NCBI RefSeq assembly: GCF_900002405.1
Contig: NZ_LK995500.1
Location: forward strand, 6,424 to 59,787
DNA: 53,364 nt
Direction of reading: 5' to 3'
From: Actinomyces succiniciruminis
GTDB lineage: Bacteria > Actinomycetota > Actinomycetes > Actinomycetales > Actinomycetaceae
The position numbers were made by a program, and so were the translations under genes. How positions within the stretch are numbered: position 1 is the stretch's first letter; every line of letters starts with the position of its first letter. Positions 7,686 to 14,829 of this stretch are shown piece after piece. The notes beneath the pieces are model-generated. The model saw nothing but the letters and a program-made list of their open reading frames with translations, made no database searches and was not told the DNA's origin.

Positions 7686-9269
7686 TTAGAGCGTGTGACG
7701 CTGGCCCGCCTCGGGCGGCTGCGGCGGCCGCCGTTGTGGTTCCGCGGCCGCCTCCCCAGTCGACGCGCTGCGTCCGCGGGCGAGATCGAAGATTGCCTGG
7801 GTGCGTTCCTGTGCTGGCGACTCGGTCCGGGCCTGCTCCTGGGCGTGCCCGCCGGCCACCACCACGCCCGGGCGTACAGGCCGCTGCATGGTCGTCAGGT
7901 CGGGGCTGAGCACGTCCCGAGCAGACCGCAGGGCGACAGGCTGCCGTCCGGGCGCCTGCGCCGCGATCGCGTCTACGCCCTCGCGTGCGCGCTGCAGGTG
8001 CCCGCTGATAGTGGGGATATAGCGCGGCCGCTGTGAGGTCGGCACCCACATGGACTCATCCCGGCTGGTGCCGTCGGCGATCGCCCACCGGCCGGCCGTG
8101 ATCTCCCTGCGCACTCGGTCGTCGAGGGAGCGGATGGTGTCGGGCGTGTGGTCGACGATGGCTGCGCATATCGCCTGCGCCGCGCGCTCGTCGCCGCGTG
8201 ACTGGCGTAGGGCCTGGACGATGCCTGCCTGCTGCTGCTCGAGGGCCATTGATCCGGGCACCAGCGACGCAGTATCACCGCGGCCGACCACCATTCTCAG
8301 CGGGGACGCCATCCGGGCCGCGACGGCAGCCCTGCCCGGGTCGGCTTGAGCCAGTACGCGCCCGGCGTAGGTCAGAAGCTGTGACTGCCGCCTGCACAGC
8401 CTGCGGGCCTGTGCCGGTGTGATGCCGTCGGACTGTGAGATGAGCGCAGGCATGCCCCGGGCGGCCTCGACCGCCGTCCAGGCGTCGGTGACCTGCACGG
8501 GCTGGACTCGTGCAGGGGGCGTGTATTGGGGCAGCGCTGCGCGGCGGCGTGCTGCGGCTGCGTCGTCGCTGGCCGCTGTGCCCCAGTCGGGCAGTGGGCC
8601 GGCCTGTGCAATCTGCAGGGCTCGGTCGGCCACGGCCCGCAGCCCTGAGGTCGACGACGCCTCAAAGATGGTCTCAATGCCGCGGTCGTGGTGGCCGGCG
8701 GCCACGACCAGGTCTGCGTCCAGGGCGCTGGATGCGGCGGCGATGGCGGCAGCATCCGCCACCATCGCCCACCGCTGCGCGTCGTCGAGCGGCATGTCAT
8801 CCCGGGTCAGTCCCTCAAGCTGCCGGTCGCGGAACTGGAAGGCGGCGGCGTCCTGCTCGGAGCTGAGGGCGGCGGCCATGACGCGCCTCCAAGCGTCGGC
8901 CTGCGGCGTGTCGGCCTGGTCAGTCAGGATGTCCGACAGGGGCCGGATGGCGGAGGTGCCCGTGTGCCGCACGTCCGGCGTCCAACGGATCCGCACCAGG
9001 TCATCCTGCAGCATGTCGCGCAGCAGCGTGGCCGGCGACGTGTCAAGTGCCGTCAGGGCGCGCGACTGCACCCACCGCTGGGCGCGCCGCTGAGGCGAGT
9101 GCACCTCCCTGGTTGCGGCGGTGACCATGCGCCAGGCCATGGTGCGCACGGCGGCCTGGGTCACGGCTGCGAGCTCCACGCCCGCGGCATCGAGATTGCG
9201 ACTCGACCGCGTGGTGATCAGCGGGACCATGGCGATGGCCACGCGGGACGAGGCGTCTCGCAGGCTCAC
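7686..9269 (-). CDS. Hypothetical 527-aa element protein
   Basis: It starts at a GTG overlapping the stop of the 118-aa gene (GTGA) and so is translationally coupled to it. The protein is Ala/Arg-rich and mostly helical, with no membrane segment or catalytic motif that I recognise. The tail is notable: ERTQAIFDLARG is followed by a Pro/Arg-rich stretch ending EAGQRHTL, closely matching the relaxase tail (RTRRIFELAAG ... RRTDRRL). The shared tail suggests that both are handled by the same partner, for example the coupling protein of a type IV secretion system. The function is otherwise unknown. Confidence 0.78.
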   Translation of the reverse strand: MSLRDASSRVAIAMVPLITTRSSRNLDAAGVELAAVTQAAVRTMAWRMVTAATREVHSPQRRAQRWVQSRALTALDTSPATLLRDMLQDDLVRIRWTPDVRHTGTSAIRPLSDILTDQADTPQADAWRRVMAAALSSEQDAAAFQFRDRQLEGLTRDDMPLDDAQRWAMVADAAAIAAASSALDADLVVAAGHHDRGIETIFEASSTSGLRAVADRALQIAQAGPLPDWGTAASDDAAAARRRAALPQYTPPARVQPVQVTDAWTAVEAARGMPALISQSDGITPAQARRLCRRQSQLLTYAGRVLAQADPGRAAVAARMASPLRMVVGRGDTASLVPGSMALEQQQAGIVQALRQSRGDERAAQAICAAIVDHTPDTIRSLDDRVRREITAGRWAIADGTSRDESMWVPTSQRPRYIPTISGHLQRAREGVDAIAAQAPGRQPVALRSARDVLSPDLTTMQRPVRPGVVVAGGHAQEQARTESPAQERTQAIFDLARGRSASTGEAAAEPQRRPPQPPEAGQRHTL

Positions 9270-9622
9270 GAGAGGCCGCCTAGCAGCTCGGTCATGGCGC
9301 GGTCCTCGTCAACCAGGCGTCGCAGCTCCATCGCGGCCTGCAGCAGCATCGTCGACTCGCCGGCATCGAGCTCACCATCGGGCTGGTCCAGTAGAGCAGC
9401 GAGCTCGTCGACGTCCGCGGGCACGGGCGCGGCCTCATCTCCGCGCACGGGCGGCGCAATGGTCGGGTAGGCGAGCACGTCGAGCAGGGCCTCGGCGATC
9501 TCGGCGACCTGGCCGGGGCGCGCGTCACGGTTGTCGTCCCAGGCGGTGGCGTCGAGCGTGGCCACGACGCGGCGCATCGCCGGCGACGCGCTCCGAGTGG
9601 CGACAGCGGGGGTGGTAGTCAT
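9266..9622 (-). CDS. Hypothetical 118-aa protein
   Basis: ATG 9622 is preceded by CTGGAGG at a good distance. The sequence is acidic, helical and Leu/Ala-rich (EIAEALLDVLAY, DELAALLDQPDG, LLQAAMELRRLVDED), with a short unstructured start. It overlaps the 527-aa gene by 4 nt and forms a two-gene unit with it. No composite regulatory element is found upstream. The repeated GAGTAGAT (9638-9653) is the only feature of its leader. The family is not recognised; it may be a partner or chaperone of the 527-aa protein because of the coupling. Confidence 0.7.
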   Translation of the reverse strand: MTTTPAVATRSASPAMRRVVATLDATAWDDNRDARPGQVAEIAEALLDVLAYPTIAPPVRGDEAAPVPADVDELAALLDQPDGELDAGESTMLLQAAMELRRLVDEDRAMTELLGGLS

Positions 9623-9670
9623 TTGGGCCTCCAGGTGAGTAGATGAGTAGATGTGGGTGGACTTGCATTA

Positions 9671-9703
9671 ATCGTGGCGGGCCCGGTGCTGGCCCGCCAC
9701 GAT
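9671..9703. terminator. Hairpin terminator after the 280-aa gene unit
   Basis: A perfect 13-bp inverted repeat (9671-9683 with 9691-9703) and a 7-nt loop lie downstream of the leftward unit starting at 10759. Confidence 0.75.
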
Positions 9704-9806
9704 GCCTGTGGATTACCTCGCCGGGCTCCCTCACGATTACGCGCCTGTGGGTAGAGAGACGGTGAGGCTGAGCCGTGCGACGATCACGGCCTCGGGCAGC
9801 CCGGCC

Positions 9807-9920
9807 TCAGCGGCGGCCATCGCCGCGGCGGTCCAGCTCGCCAGGCGTCAGCTCGGCCGCGATCGGGTCGCCCCAGCGCTCAAGGGCATCACGCCGCGGG
9901 CGTGGTGTCTCGGCGCTCAC
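9807..9920 (-). CDS. Possible 37-aa coupled small protein
   Basis: A GTG at 9918-9920 overlaps the stop of the 280-aa gene as GTGA, the same coupling seen between other genes of this element. It opens a 37-codon frame (SAETPRPRRDALERWGDPIA start). It stops at 9807, but another frame then continues with an orderly stretch (AEAGLPEAVIVARL) to 9739. The original gene may therefore have been longer and is now frameshifted. There is nothing else between 9739 and 9807 apart from this. Too short to assign a family. Confidence 0.4.
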   Translation of the reverse strand: MSAETPRPRRDALERWGDPIAAELTPGELDRRGDGRR

Positions 9921-10759
9921 AGTGTCGCGCCCCGTAGCTGTGCCTCCTGGACGCGCGCTGCAGGCGGTGTGGCGAGGTCTGCGCTGCCGGCGGTGGTGGT
10001 CTGGGTCGGGTCGGGACTAGATGCCAGGGCGACCATGGACCTGATACGGCCAGCGTCGTACCCCTGCGCGGGCGCCTCGTCGTTGTCCATGTAGTCGTCG
10101 TAGCTGTCGTAGTCGTCGGCTGGCGCGCCCATCATGATGATGCCGCTGGTGGTGACGGTGATGGTGTGCTGCTCCTCCTGGCCGGGGGCGTCGGGGCGGA
10201 TGCGGGCCGTGCCGGCGATGGCGTCCACCTCGATGTGCAGGGTGTCCTGGGACGCTTCCGGCAGCAGCTGTGCGGCCGTAGCCTCCGCCTGCGCCCACAG
10301 CGCCCTGTTGGCGGCTCGCCGCTGCTGCGTGTCGGGGATCGCGCCCCGCTCCTCGAGCACGCGCTCGAGCTCGGTGATGGCGTCCTGCGCCCGCTCCGAG
10401 GCGCCGACGCCGAACGGGGCCACGACTGTGATGGCGTTACCCTCCTCGTCAACGTCCTCATCGAGGCCGTAGTAAACATCGTCGTCGACGTGGCGCGCCA
10501 GGTCGCTGTGCAGGTATCCCATGGCGTACCTGTCGTCGAAGAGCTTGCGTAGGTCGCCTCCCGCTGCGGTTAGCGTGGGCTCCACCTCGCGCGCCGACCA
10601 TGTCTCGGCCAGCGCGCTCTGGGCCGTGCCGGCGCGCAGTGCTTGCAGGGTGTCCTGGGTGCGGCGCGCCCGCTCGGCGACTGCCTGGGCGTCATGGCCT
10701 TGCACGCCCATCGTCACGACGTCGGCGATCGTCTCGACATCGGTCATCTTGAGATCCAT
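9917..10759 (-). CDS. Hypothetical 280-aa element protein
   Basis: ATG 10759 has a GGAGG ribosome site, whereas the longer frame to 10816 would run through regulatory copy 4. The protein is acidic in its middle (DDDVYYGLDEDVDEEG; DDYDSYDDYMDNDE) and has helical segments near both ends. Its tail contains GRIRSMVALASSPDP followed by Thr/Ala/Pro residues and ends AQLRGATL. This parallels the tail of the glutaredoxin-domain protein (DRIKAMVSAATSPTP ... HRRGAAL). The function is unknown. Position, regulation and tail place it with the transfer proteins. Confidence 0.75.
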   Translation of the reverse strand: MDLKMTDVETIADVVTMGVQGHDAQAVAERARRTQDTLQALRAGTAQSALAETWSAREVEPTLTAAGGDLRKLFDDRYAMGYLHSDLARHVDDDVYYGLDEDVDEEGNAITVVAPFGVGASERAQDAITELERVLEERGAIPDTQQRRAANRALWAQAEATAAQLLPEASQDTLHIEVDAIAGTARIRPDAPGQEEQHTITVTTSGIIMMGAPADDYDSYDDYMDNDEAPAQGYDAGRIRSMVALASSPDPTQTTTAGSADLATPPAARVQEAQLRGATL

Positions 10760-10797
10760 CGTGTCCTCCAAGGGCTGGTTGGGGTTGGTCGCCGGTG

Positions 10798-10816
10798 ACG
10801 TGGAGCGTGCGCGCAC
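10798..10816 (-). promoter_or_regulatory. Composite element GTGCGCGCAC-N4-CACGT, copy 4
   Basis: On the minus strand the palindrome occupies 10807-10816 (CGTGCGCGCACG with one flanking base each side). It is followed by GCTC and CACGT (10798-10802), 38 nt before ATG 10759. Confidence 0.6.
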
Positions 10817-11025
10817 GGGAGGAAGGGGGTGTTCTGGGGTATGCCTGGGGACAGAGCCGGAGCACGGACGTCTGAATGGTGTCCCGGTACGACCGATGAG
10901 ACCTACGGACAGGTCTGCTGAAGACTATGAGGTTGTTGGCACATGTGTCACTTCAGGGAATATGACGCATTGCTGGTCGGTTACGTCGGCGTAAGAATCC
11001 TCTCTCGAGAAATGAGGCGACATCT

Positions 11026-11496
11026 GTGACCAACAGCCAATTGACATCATCCCCGAAGCTTCTGGACCGATGGAAGGAGCACCCAGTCGCGTACTTGGTC
11101 TACTGCGCGTTAGCGGTCTTCGGGGCGTTAGCTGCATCGCGTATCGACGGTCCTGAGCCCGGCGAATCGGGGTACCTCACCGGGCTGGAAGCGTTCGTGT
11201 TCTACGTTCCGCTCCTGGCAGCGTCGCTGTGGATGGTGTTCGCCGAGGACGTTTCACAGAACAGTGATTCGAAGAAGATTCTCCGTGACAACGTTTTCGC
11301 CCCCTGGATGTTGGTGACGCTGCTCGTGCTAGGGATCTGGCTCGGCATTGACGGAATGGATCAGCTGATCGACACGCTTGACGGGGCCTTCTTGTCCCTC
11401 GTGCTGCTCTACACATGGCTTGGGCTGATTCGAGCGGTTGGTAGCCGACTAACCGAGAGAATCAGTGAAGGTCGGGATGCCCCTAAGCGTCGGTAG
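11026..11496 (+). CDS. Putative membrane protein, 156 aa
   Basis: It starts at GTG 11026, with a GAGG ribosome site 8 nt upstream. Four hydrophobic segments are visible: about residues 20-40, 57-75, 87-108 and 120-140. Between segments 2 and 3 is a short polar loop (AEDVSQNSDSKKILRD). The N-terminus is polar and the C-terminus basic (GRDAPKRR), consistent with both ends in the cytoplasm. Base use is less GC-rich than the neighbouring transfer genes, which suggests cargo from another source. The family is not recognised. The 200 bp upstream hold no other gene. Confidence 0.7.
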   Translation: MTNSQLTSSPKLLDRWKEHPVAYLVYCALAVFGALAASRIDGPEPGESGYLTGLEAFVFYVPLLAASLWMVFAEDVSQNSDSKKILRDNVFAPWMLVTLLVLGIWLGIDGMDQLIDTLDGAFLSLVLLYTWLGLIRAVGSRLTERISEGRDAPKRR

Positions 11497-11499
11497 AGG

Positions 11500-11566
11500 G
11501 TTGCCCGGCTTACACCGAGGGTACGTGAGATCTGCGCGACGGTCGCGCTGGCCGCGTAGTAGGTAG
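11500..11566 (-). pseudogene. Remnant of a serine recombinase C-terminus (helix-turn-helix)
   Basis: The minus-strand translation ATVAQISRTLGVSRATLYRR closely matches the C-terminal helix-turn-helix of the intact serine recombinase at 12058-12621 (ATVTEISRALGVSRASVYRH). The DNA is also clearly similar over about 55 bp. No catalytic domain precedes it, so it is a leftover fragment. Confidence 0.75.
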
Positions 11567-11750
11567 GGGAGCCGCCCGACTTCGTTTTCGGAGTCGGGCG
11601 GCTCGATCTCGGTGCTGGTCTTGCCATCCCTGCGGGCGACGGTGACGATGTCGCCCTCGCCCTTACGCAGATCGCGTCGGCCAGTACCCATGTGTCGCCG
11701 ATTATGCGCCACGCGACGCGTTGGCCGGTAGCTAATGCGGGGTGAGACAC
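11565..11750 (-). pseudogene. Frameshifted small ORF (GDIVTV..RRDG type)
   Basis: From GTG 11750 one frame reads GQRVAWRIIGDTWVLADA; the neighbouring frame then continues as LRKGEGDIVTVARRDGKTST. Together they make one coherent small beta-rich protein of a kind found near plasmid and phage genes. A single-base shift near 11680 splits it. A 12-bp inverted repeat (11570-11581 with 11592-11603) sits at its 3' end and may be its terminator. Confidence 0.5.
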
Positions 11751-11813
11751 CCGCGTCGTGTGGCACTCCCCGCGTGTAGTCTGTGGGTCAAGGCGACATC
11801 TGCGAGGTGCATC

Positions 11814-12077
11814 ATGGCGGACACGGAAGAGAATGACACAGCTCCGGGGCAGTACCTCTGGGACTGGATCGAGAGTGATATGGCGCGCCGACTTGAGCTC
11901 AAACCCGAGCTCATACTGGATCTGATCAACGGCGAAGTAGAAGTGACACCCGACCTGGCACGTCGACTTGAAGAGGTTACCGGGACGCCGACTCAGGTCT
12001 GGCTGGCGCGCGAGGCGGCGCACAGGCAAAGCATGGAGGAGCTAATGCGCCGCGCTCTCACAGAGTCGCACGAGTAA
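11814..12077 (+). CDS. HigA-like (XRE family) helix-turn-helix protein
   Basis: The protein is 87 aa from ATG 11814 (GAGGTG ribosome site). The stretch LILDLINGEVEVTPDLARRLEEVTGTPTQVWLAREAAH matches the recognition-helix and C-terminal part of HigA antitoxins (INGK..ITPE.A.RLE..LGTP..WL). The first half of the usual helix-turn-helix is abbreviated (DMARRLELKPE). HigA proteins neutralise HigB RNases and repress their own operon. No HigB-like gene is adjacent, so this is an orphan antitoxin-like regulator. It lies between two serine-recombinase sequences, which suggests an acquired segment. Confidence 0.8.
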   Translation: MADTEENDTAPGQYLWDWIESDMARRLELKPELILDLINGEVEVTPDLARRLEEVTGTPTQVWLAREAAHRQSMEELMRRALTESHE

Positions 12078-12621
12078 CCGCAATATGCCGGTATACGGAT
12101 GCCCGGCTGACGCCGAGAGCGCGGGAGATCTCCGTGACTGTCGCTCCGGCCGCCTGCATTGCCCGGGCCGCCTGGTCTCGCTCGGGAGTCCATACGGTCG
12201 GCCGGCCGATGCGGGCTCCGCGGGCTCTGGCTGCGGCTAGGCCGGCGGCGGTTCGCTCGGCCGTGAGCTGGCGCTCGAACTCGGCCAGGGCTGCGAAGAT
12301 CGTGAGCGTAAGGCGGCCGGTGGCCGTGGATGTGTCGATGGCCTCATGCAGGGAGCGGAGGGTGACACCGTCGGCGGCGAGCTGGTCGACGGTGGCCACG
12401 AGATGCGCTAGGGAGCGACCTAGCCGGTCGAGTCTCCAGATGATGAGCGTGTCTCCGCTCGTGAGGCGGGCTAGTGCGGCGTCGAGGCCAGGCCGGGCGG
12501 TGAGTGCACCCGATGCGACGTCCGAGTGGATGGTCTGGGCGCCGGCGGCGGTGAGGGCGTCGACCTGGAGGTCGAGCGACTGGCCGGCGGTGGATACGCG
12601 GGCGTAGCCGATGGTGGTCAT
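12058..12621 (-). CDS. Small serine recombinase (resolvase/invertase family)
   Basis: The protein is 187 aa from ATG 12621. The catalytic serine is residue 10 in IGYARVSTAGQSLDLQ. Conserved active-site stretches follow: IIWRLDRLGRSLAHL, and TLTIFAALAEFERQLTAERT near the E-helix. The C-terminal helix-turn-helix is ATVTEISRALGVSRASVYRH. Length and order are typical of resolvases and invertases of the Tn3/Gin group. No transposase of that group is nearby, so it probably serves the element, for example in dimer resolution or DNA inversion. Its 3' end overlaps the end of the convergent HigA-like gene by about 20 bp. Confidence 0.93.
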   Translation of the reverse strand: MTTIGYARVSTAGQSLDLQVDALTAAGAQTIHSDVASGALTARPGLDAALARLTSGDTLIIWRLDRLGRSLAHLVATVDQLAADGVTLRSLHEAIDTSTATGRLTLTIFAALAEFERQLTAERTAAGLAAARARGARIGRPTVWTPERDQAARAMQAAGATVTEISRALGVSRASVYRHIAVTRATL

Positions 12622-12813
12622 GGCCCTATGGTGCGCCCGGTCTGGGCGCCGGCGTCGAGGGGGCGGAGGGTTTTGGTCACGGTTTTTGGACGCGGTTTGC
12701 TCGGCGTGTCGCGGCTGGTGGGCGGGGCGTCCTATTTCGGCCGGTTTTGAGACACCCTGCAGGCTCCGCGGCAACCGGCAATCGTGTCGGTGCCCGGCGG
12801 TACGGTCCCGTGC

Positions 12814-13101
12814 ATGACCAATGCCGAATACATCGTCGAGGTTGAGCGTCGCGTGGAGCGAGTGCGCCAGCCGGGGGGATGGCTCGACGTTCCGCCGGTG
12901 AGACACTGCCCGGGGTGCGGGTGCTCCTGGTGGCCTACCGGTGTCCTCCCGCTGCCGATGCCGTGCACATGTGTGGCTGGCGGCCCGCATCGTTCCTGGC
13001 GCTGTGGCTCCTGCCCGGTGGTCATCGCTGAGGGCTGCACCGATGTCACACGGTGGGACCCAGTCCACACACCCGTCGACGCGGCCCGCATGGTCACCTA
13101 G
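12814..13101 (+). CDS. Hypothetical Cys-rich protein, 95 aa
   Basis: ATG 12814 is chosen over an upstream start because the MTNAEYIVEVERRVER helix makes a natural N-terminus. The middle and end carry CPGCGCSWWP, a CTC, and CGSCP. This is eight cysteines spaced in pairs, plus histidines, as in a zinc-binding fold. No family is recognised. The upstream 190 bp (12622-12813) separate it from the divergent recombinase and must hold both promoters; no clear box is visible. Confidence 0.65.
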   Translation: MTNAEYIVEVERRVERVRQPGGWLDVPPVRHCPGCGCSWWPTGVLPLPMPCTCVAGGPHRSWRCGSCPVVIAEGCTDVTRWDPVHTPVDAARMVT

Positions 13102-13233
13102 GGGCAGCTGCTGCACAGGCGTTGTTGTCGGTGGCCGCTGCTACGCTGTAATTGCCTTCTCCGGCACCCTCTCCCGGATCACGCATCGTCCTGATGGCCG
13201 GGGAAGAAGGAGGCCAGGGAGGAGGTGGGGGTC

Positions 13234-13374
13234 GTGTCCAAGCCGAAAGGTCGAGACGCAAAGATCCGGAAGGACAAGGAAACGGCCCGGCAGACAAGCG
13301 AATTCATTACATCGCTCGCTCGTCTGGTCCGGGCCGTTAGCGTCCTGATGGATTCCCTCCGCGGCTGGTTCTAG
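13234..13374 (+). CDS. Small basic protein, 46 aa
   Basis: The GTG at 13234 follows a strong ribosome site (GGAGGAGG, 13217-13224). The N-terminal half is Lys/Arg-rich (SKPKGRDAKIRKDKETARQT). The C-terminal half is an amphipathic helix (FITSLARLVRAVSVLMDSLRGWF). A hairpin terminator follows within 20 bp, which supports a real short gene. The function is unknown. A basic tail joined to an amphipathic helix is also seen in small membrane-active or nucleic-acid-binding peptides. Confidence 0.55.
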   Translation: MSKPKGRDAKIRKDKETARQTSEFITSLARLVRAVSVLMDSLRGWF

Positions 13375-13387
13375 AACCGACCGCATC

Positions 13388-13421
13388 GGGGAGCCATCCG
13401 GTTGCGCCCGGGTGGCTCCCC
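13388..13421 (+). terminator. Hairpin terminator after the 46-aa ORF
   Basis: An inverted repeat GGGGAGCCA/TGGCTCCCC with further GC pairs inside is followed by ACTATT. It separates the plus-strand small ORF from the convergent integrase. Confidence 0.65.
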
Positions 13422-13490
13422 ACTATTGTGCCCGCCGGTGTGCTTCTCTGGCAAGCAAACATCGCTTACAGCACGCAGACGGCCCCTGAG

Positions 13491-14330
13491 CTATGCCGCA
13501 CGCTCGACTGCACGCCGCATCGCCTCGCTGGGAGGCGCCGTGTACCGCTGCGTCGTAGCCACCGACGCATGCCCCAACAGCCGCTGCACCGCAAGAATAT
13601 CGCGGTCCTGAGAGTAGGCCACGGTGGCGAAGCGGTGCCGGAGACTGTGCAGTGTCCAGCCGGGCGGAAGCATCCGTGCGGCGAGCTTGGCCGCCCACCT
13701 CGGACTGATGTGCCCGCCAGTGCGGGACGGGAAGGCCCAGCCGTCGGGGTCAGCAGCGCAGCGGGTGCGGATCAGCGCGGCGAGCTCGTCGGTGAGCGGG
13801 ATAACGCGGTCGTGGCCGCCCTTGGCGTGCACCACCAGTGAGTAGCCGGTCAGGTCGGGTACGAGGTCGTCGGCGTGGACCTGCACGATCTCGCTGCGTC
13901 GCAGCCCAGCGGAGCCTGCCAGTGTGAGGATCGCCCGGGTGCGCTCATCGGCTCGCGCCAGGGCACCGCGGTAGACCTGCTCCGGCGTCGGGTGCGGAGG
14001 CGGCACAGGTCTGGATATGACGGGTAGAGCGTCCGCAGGGCTGGGAGAGACCCCAAGGCAGCCGAAAAAGGCGCGCAGGCTCACGTAGTAGGAGTGGCGC
14101 GTCTCCGGCTCCCACGAATGGCCGGCTGCCCACCGGAGCAGCTGATCAGCAGCGACGTCAGCCGGGTCGACGTCCGGCATGTCACGGGCGAGCTGGCGAA
14201 TGTGCCGCAGCCGGGTGCTGACAGTGGTCTCTCGTCGGCCAGCCGCCTGCAGAGAGACCTCGAACTGATCAATGGCAGGCAGCCAGCGCTCTGGCACTGG
14301 CTTGCTAACAGGGGATCGTGTAGCGCTCAT
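13491..14330 (-). CDS. int: Tyrosine site-specific recombinase (integrase)
   Basis: The protein is 279 aa from ATG 14330; the frame is open further upstream but crosses the GCTAGC repeats. An N-terminal core-binding (SAM-like) domain spans residues 1-100 and the catalytic domain follows. Catalytic residues visible are Arg in AGLRRSEIVQ (about 142), Lys in VHAKGGHDR, H-x-x-R in LHSLRHRF (about 227), the second His in LLGHASVATT, and the Tyr nucleophile in QRYTAPP (about 262). It is short and XerC/D-like. It probably integrates and excises the element at the tRNA site seen at 18263-18302, although it lies 3.7 kb from that site rather than next to it. Confidence 0.93.
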   Translation of the reverse strand: MSATRSPVSKPVPERWLPAIDQFEVSLQAAGRRETTVSTRLRHIRQLARDMPDVDPADVAADQLLRWAAGHSWEPETRHSYYVSLRAFFGCLGVSPSPADALPVISRPVPPPHPTPEQVYRGALARADERTRAILTLAGSAGLRRSEIVQVHADDLVPDLTGYSLVVHAKGGHDRVIPLTDELAALIRTRCAADPDGWAFPSRTGGHISPRWAAKLAARMLPPGWTLHSLRHRFATVAYSQDRDILAVQRLLGHASVATTQRYTAPPSEAMRRAVERAA

Positions 14331-14369
14331 GCACAACATGATGGCAACGATGTGGTAACGGTGGCATGT

Positions 14370-14411
14370 GCTAGCGATGCTGTAGGCGCTAGCCATGCCA
14401 GCATCGCTAGC
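14370..14411. repeat. GCTAGC array B: three hexamers at 18-bp spacing, dyad-symmetric
   Basis: GCTAGC begins at 14370, 14388 and 14406, exactly 18 bp apart. The outer arms (14370-14382 and 14399-14411) are a perfect 13-bp inverted repeat, GCTAGCGATGCTG, centred on the middle hexamer. It lies between the partner gene of parA and the integrase start, so it can act as a centromere, an int operator, or both. Confidence 0.8.
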
Positions 14412-14463
14412 CATTACCTGATTCGGGGAGAGGCCCTGGCGGGTGACCTCCCCCGGGGGCTGA

Positions 14464-14829
14464 TTAGGACGGTGCCCGCCCGAGCGGCAACTGACCAGCA
14501 GACGTTTCATTGAAGGGCTTACCGTTGTTGTAACGCTCCTCCGCGTCCATGACCGCCTGCTCGATGAGGTCGGCGACCCAGCCACTGAATGTGCTGTACG
14601 GCTGCCCGGTGCCGTCGGCCATGAGCACACGCCACGCAGTGCGTGCTCGCCCGGCGAGCTCGGCGGGCACCCGGATGTTTAGCTGTTTCATCTCGCTGCC
14701 GCGGCTAGCAGTGGCACCATTGCTAGCTGTGCTGGACTGCGAAATGCCGGGCGCGGTGAGGGTGGCGGGGTCTGGGCCGCCGGCCTTGGGGATGGTCACG
14801 GGCTTGCGCGGGCGTGGTTGTGGCTTCAC
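14464..14829 (-). CDS. ParA partner: ribbon-helix-helix centromere-binding protein (ParB/ParG-like)
   Basis: GTG 14829 overlaps the parA stop as GTGA. The first 45 residues are a flexible, basic, Pro-rich arm (KPQPRPRKP). From residue 46, [18 protein letters not shown] looks like the beta-strand and first helix of a ribbon-helix-helix fold; the second helix includes [15 protein letters not shown]. ParG- and ParR-type partners have just this layout, with an arm that stimulates the ParA ATPase. Two GCTAGC hexamers (14704, 14722), 18 bp apart, lie within the arm-coding part. A shorter product from the internal ATG (codon 47) is possible. Confidence 0.75.
   Translation of the reverse strand: MKPQPRPRKPVTIPKAGGPDPATLTAPGISQSSTASNGATASRGSEMKQLNIRVPAELAGRARTAWRVLMADGTGQPYSTFSGWVADLIEQAVMDAEERYNNGKPFNETSAGQLPLGRAPS
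14704..14727. repeat. GCTAGC array A: two hexamers at 18-bp spacing inside the partner gene
   Basis: GCTAGC begins at 14704 and 14722, 18 bp apart, with the same phasing as arrays B and C. They lie within codons for the unstructured arm (the repeated amino acids ATAS/STAS), where sequence is freer to vary. Confidence 0.7.
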
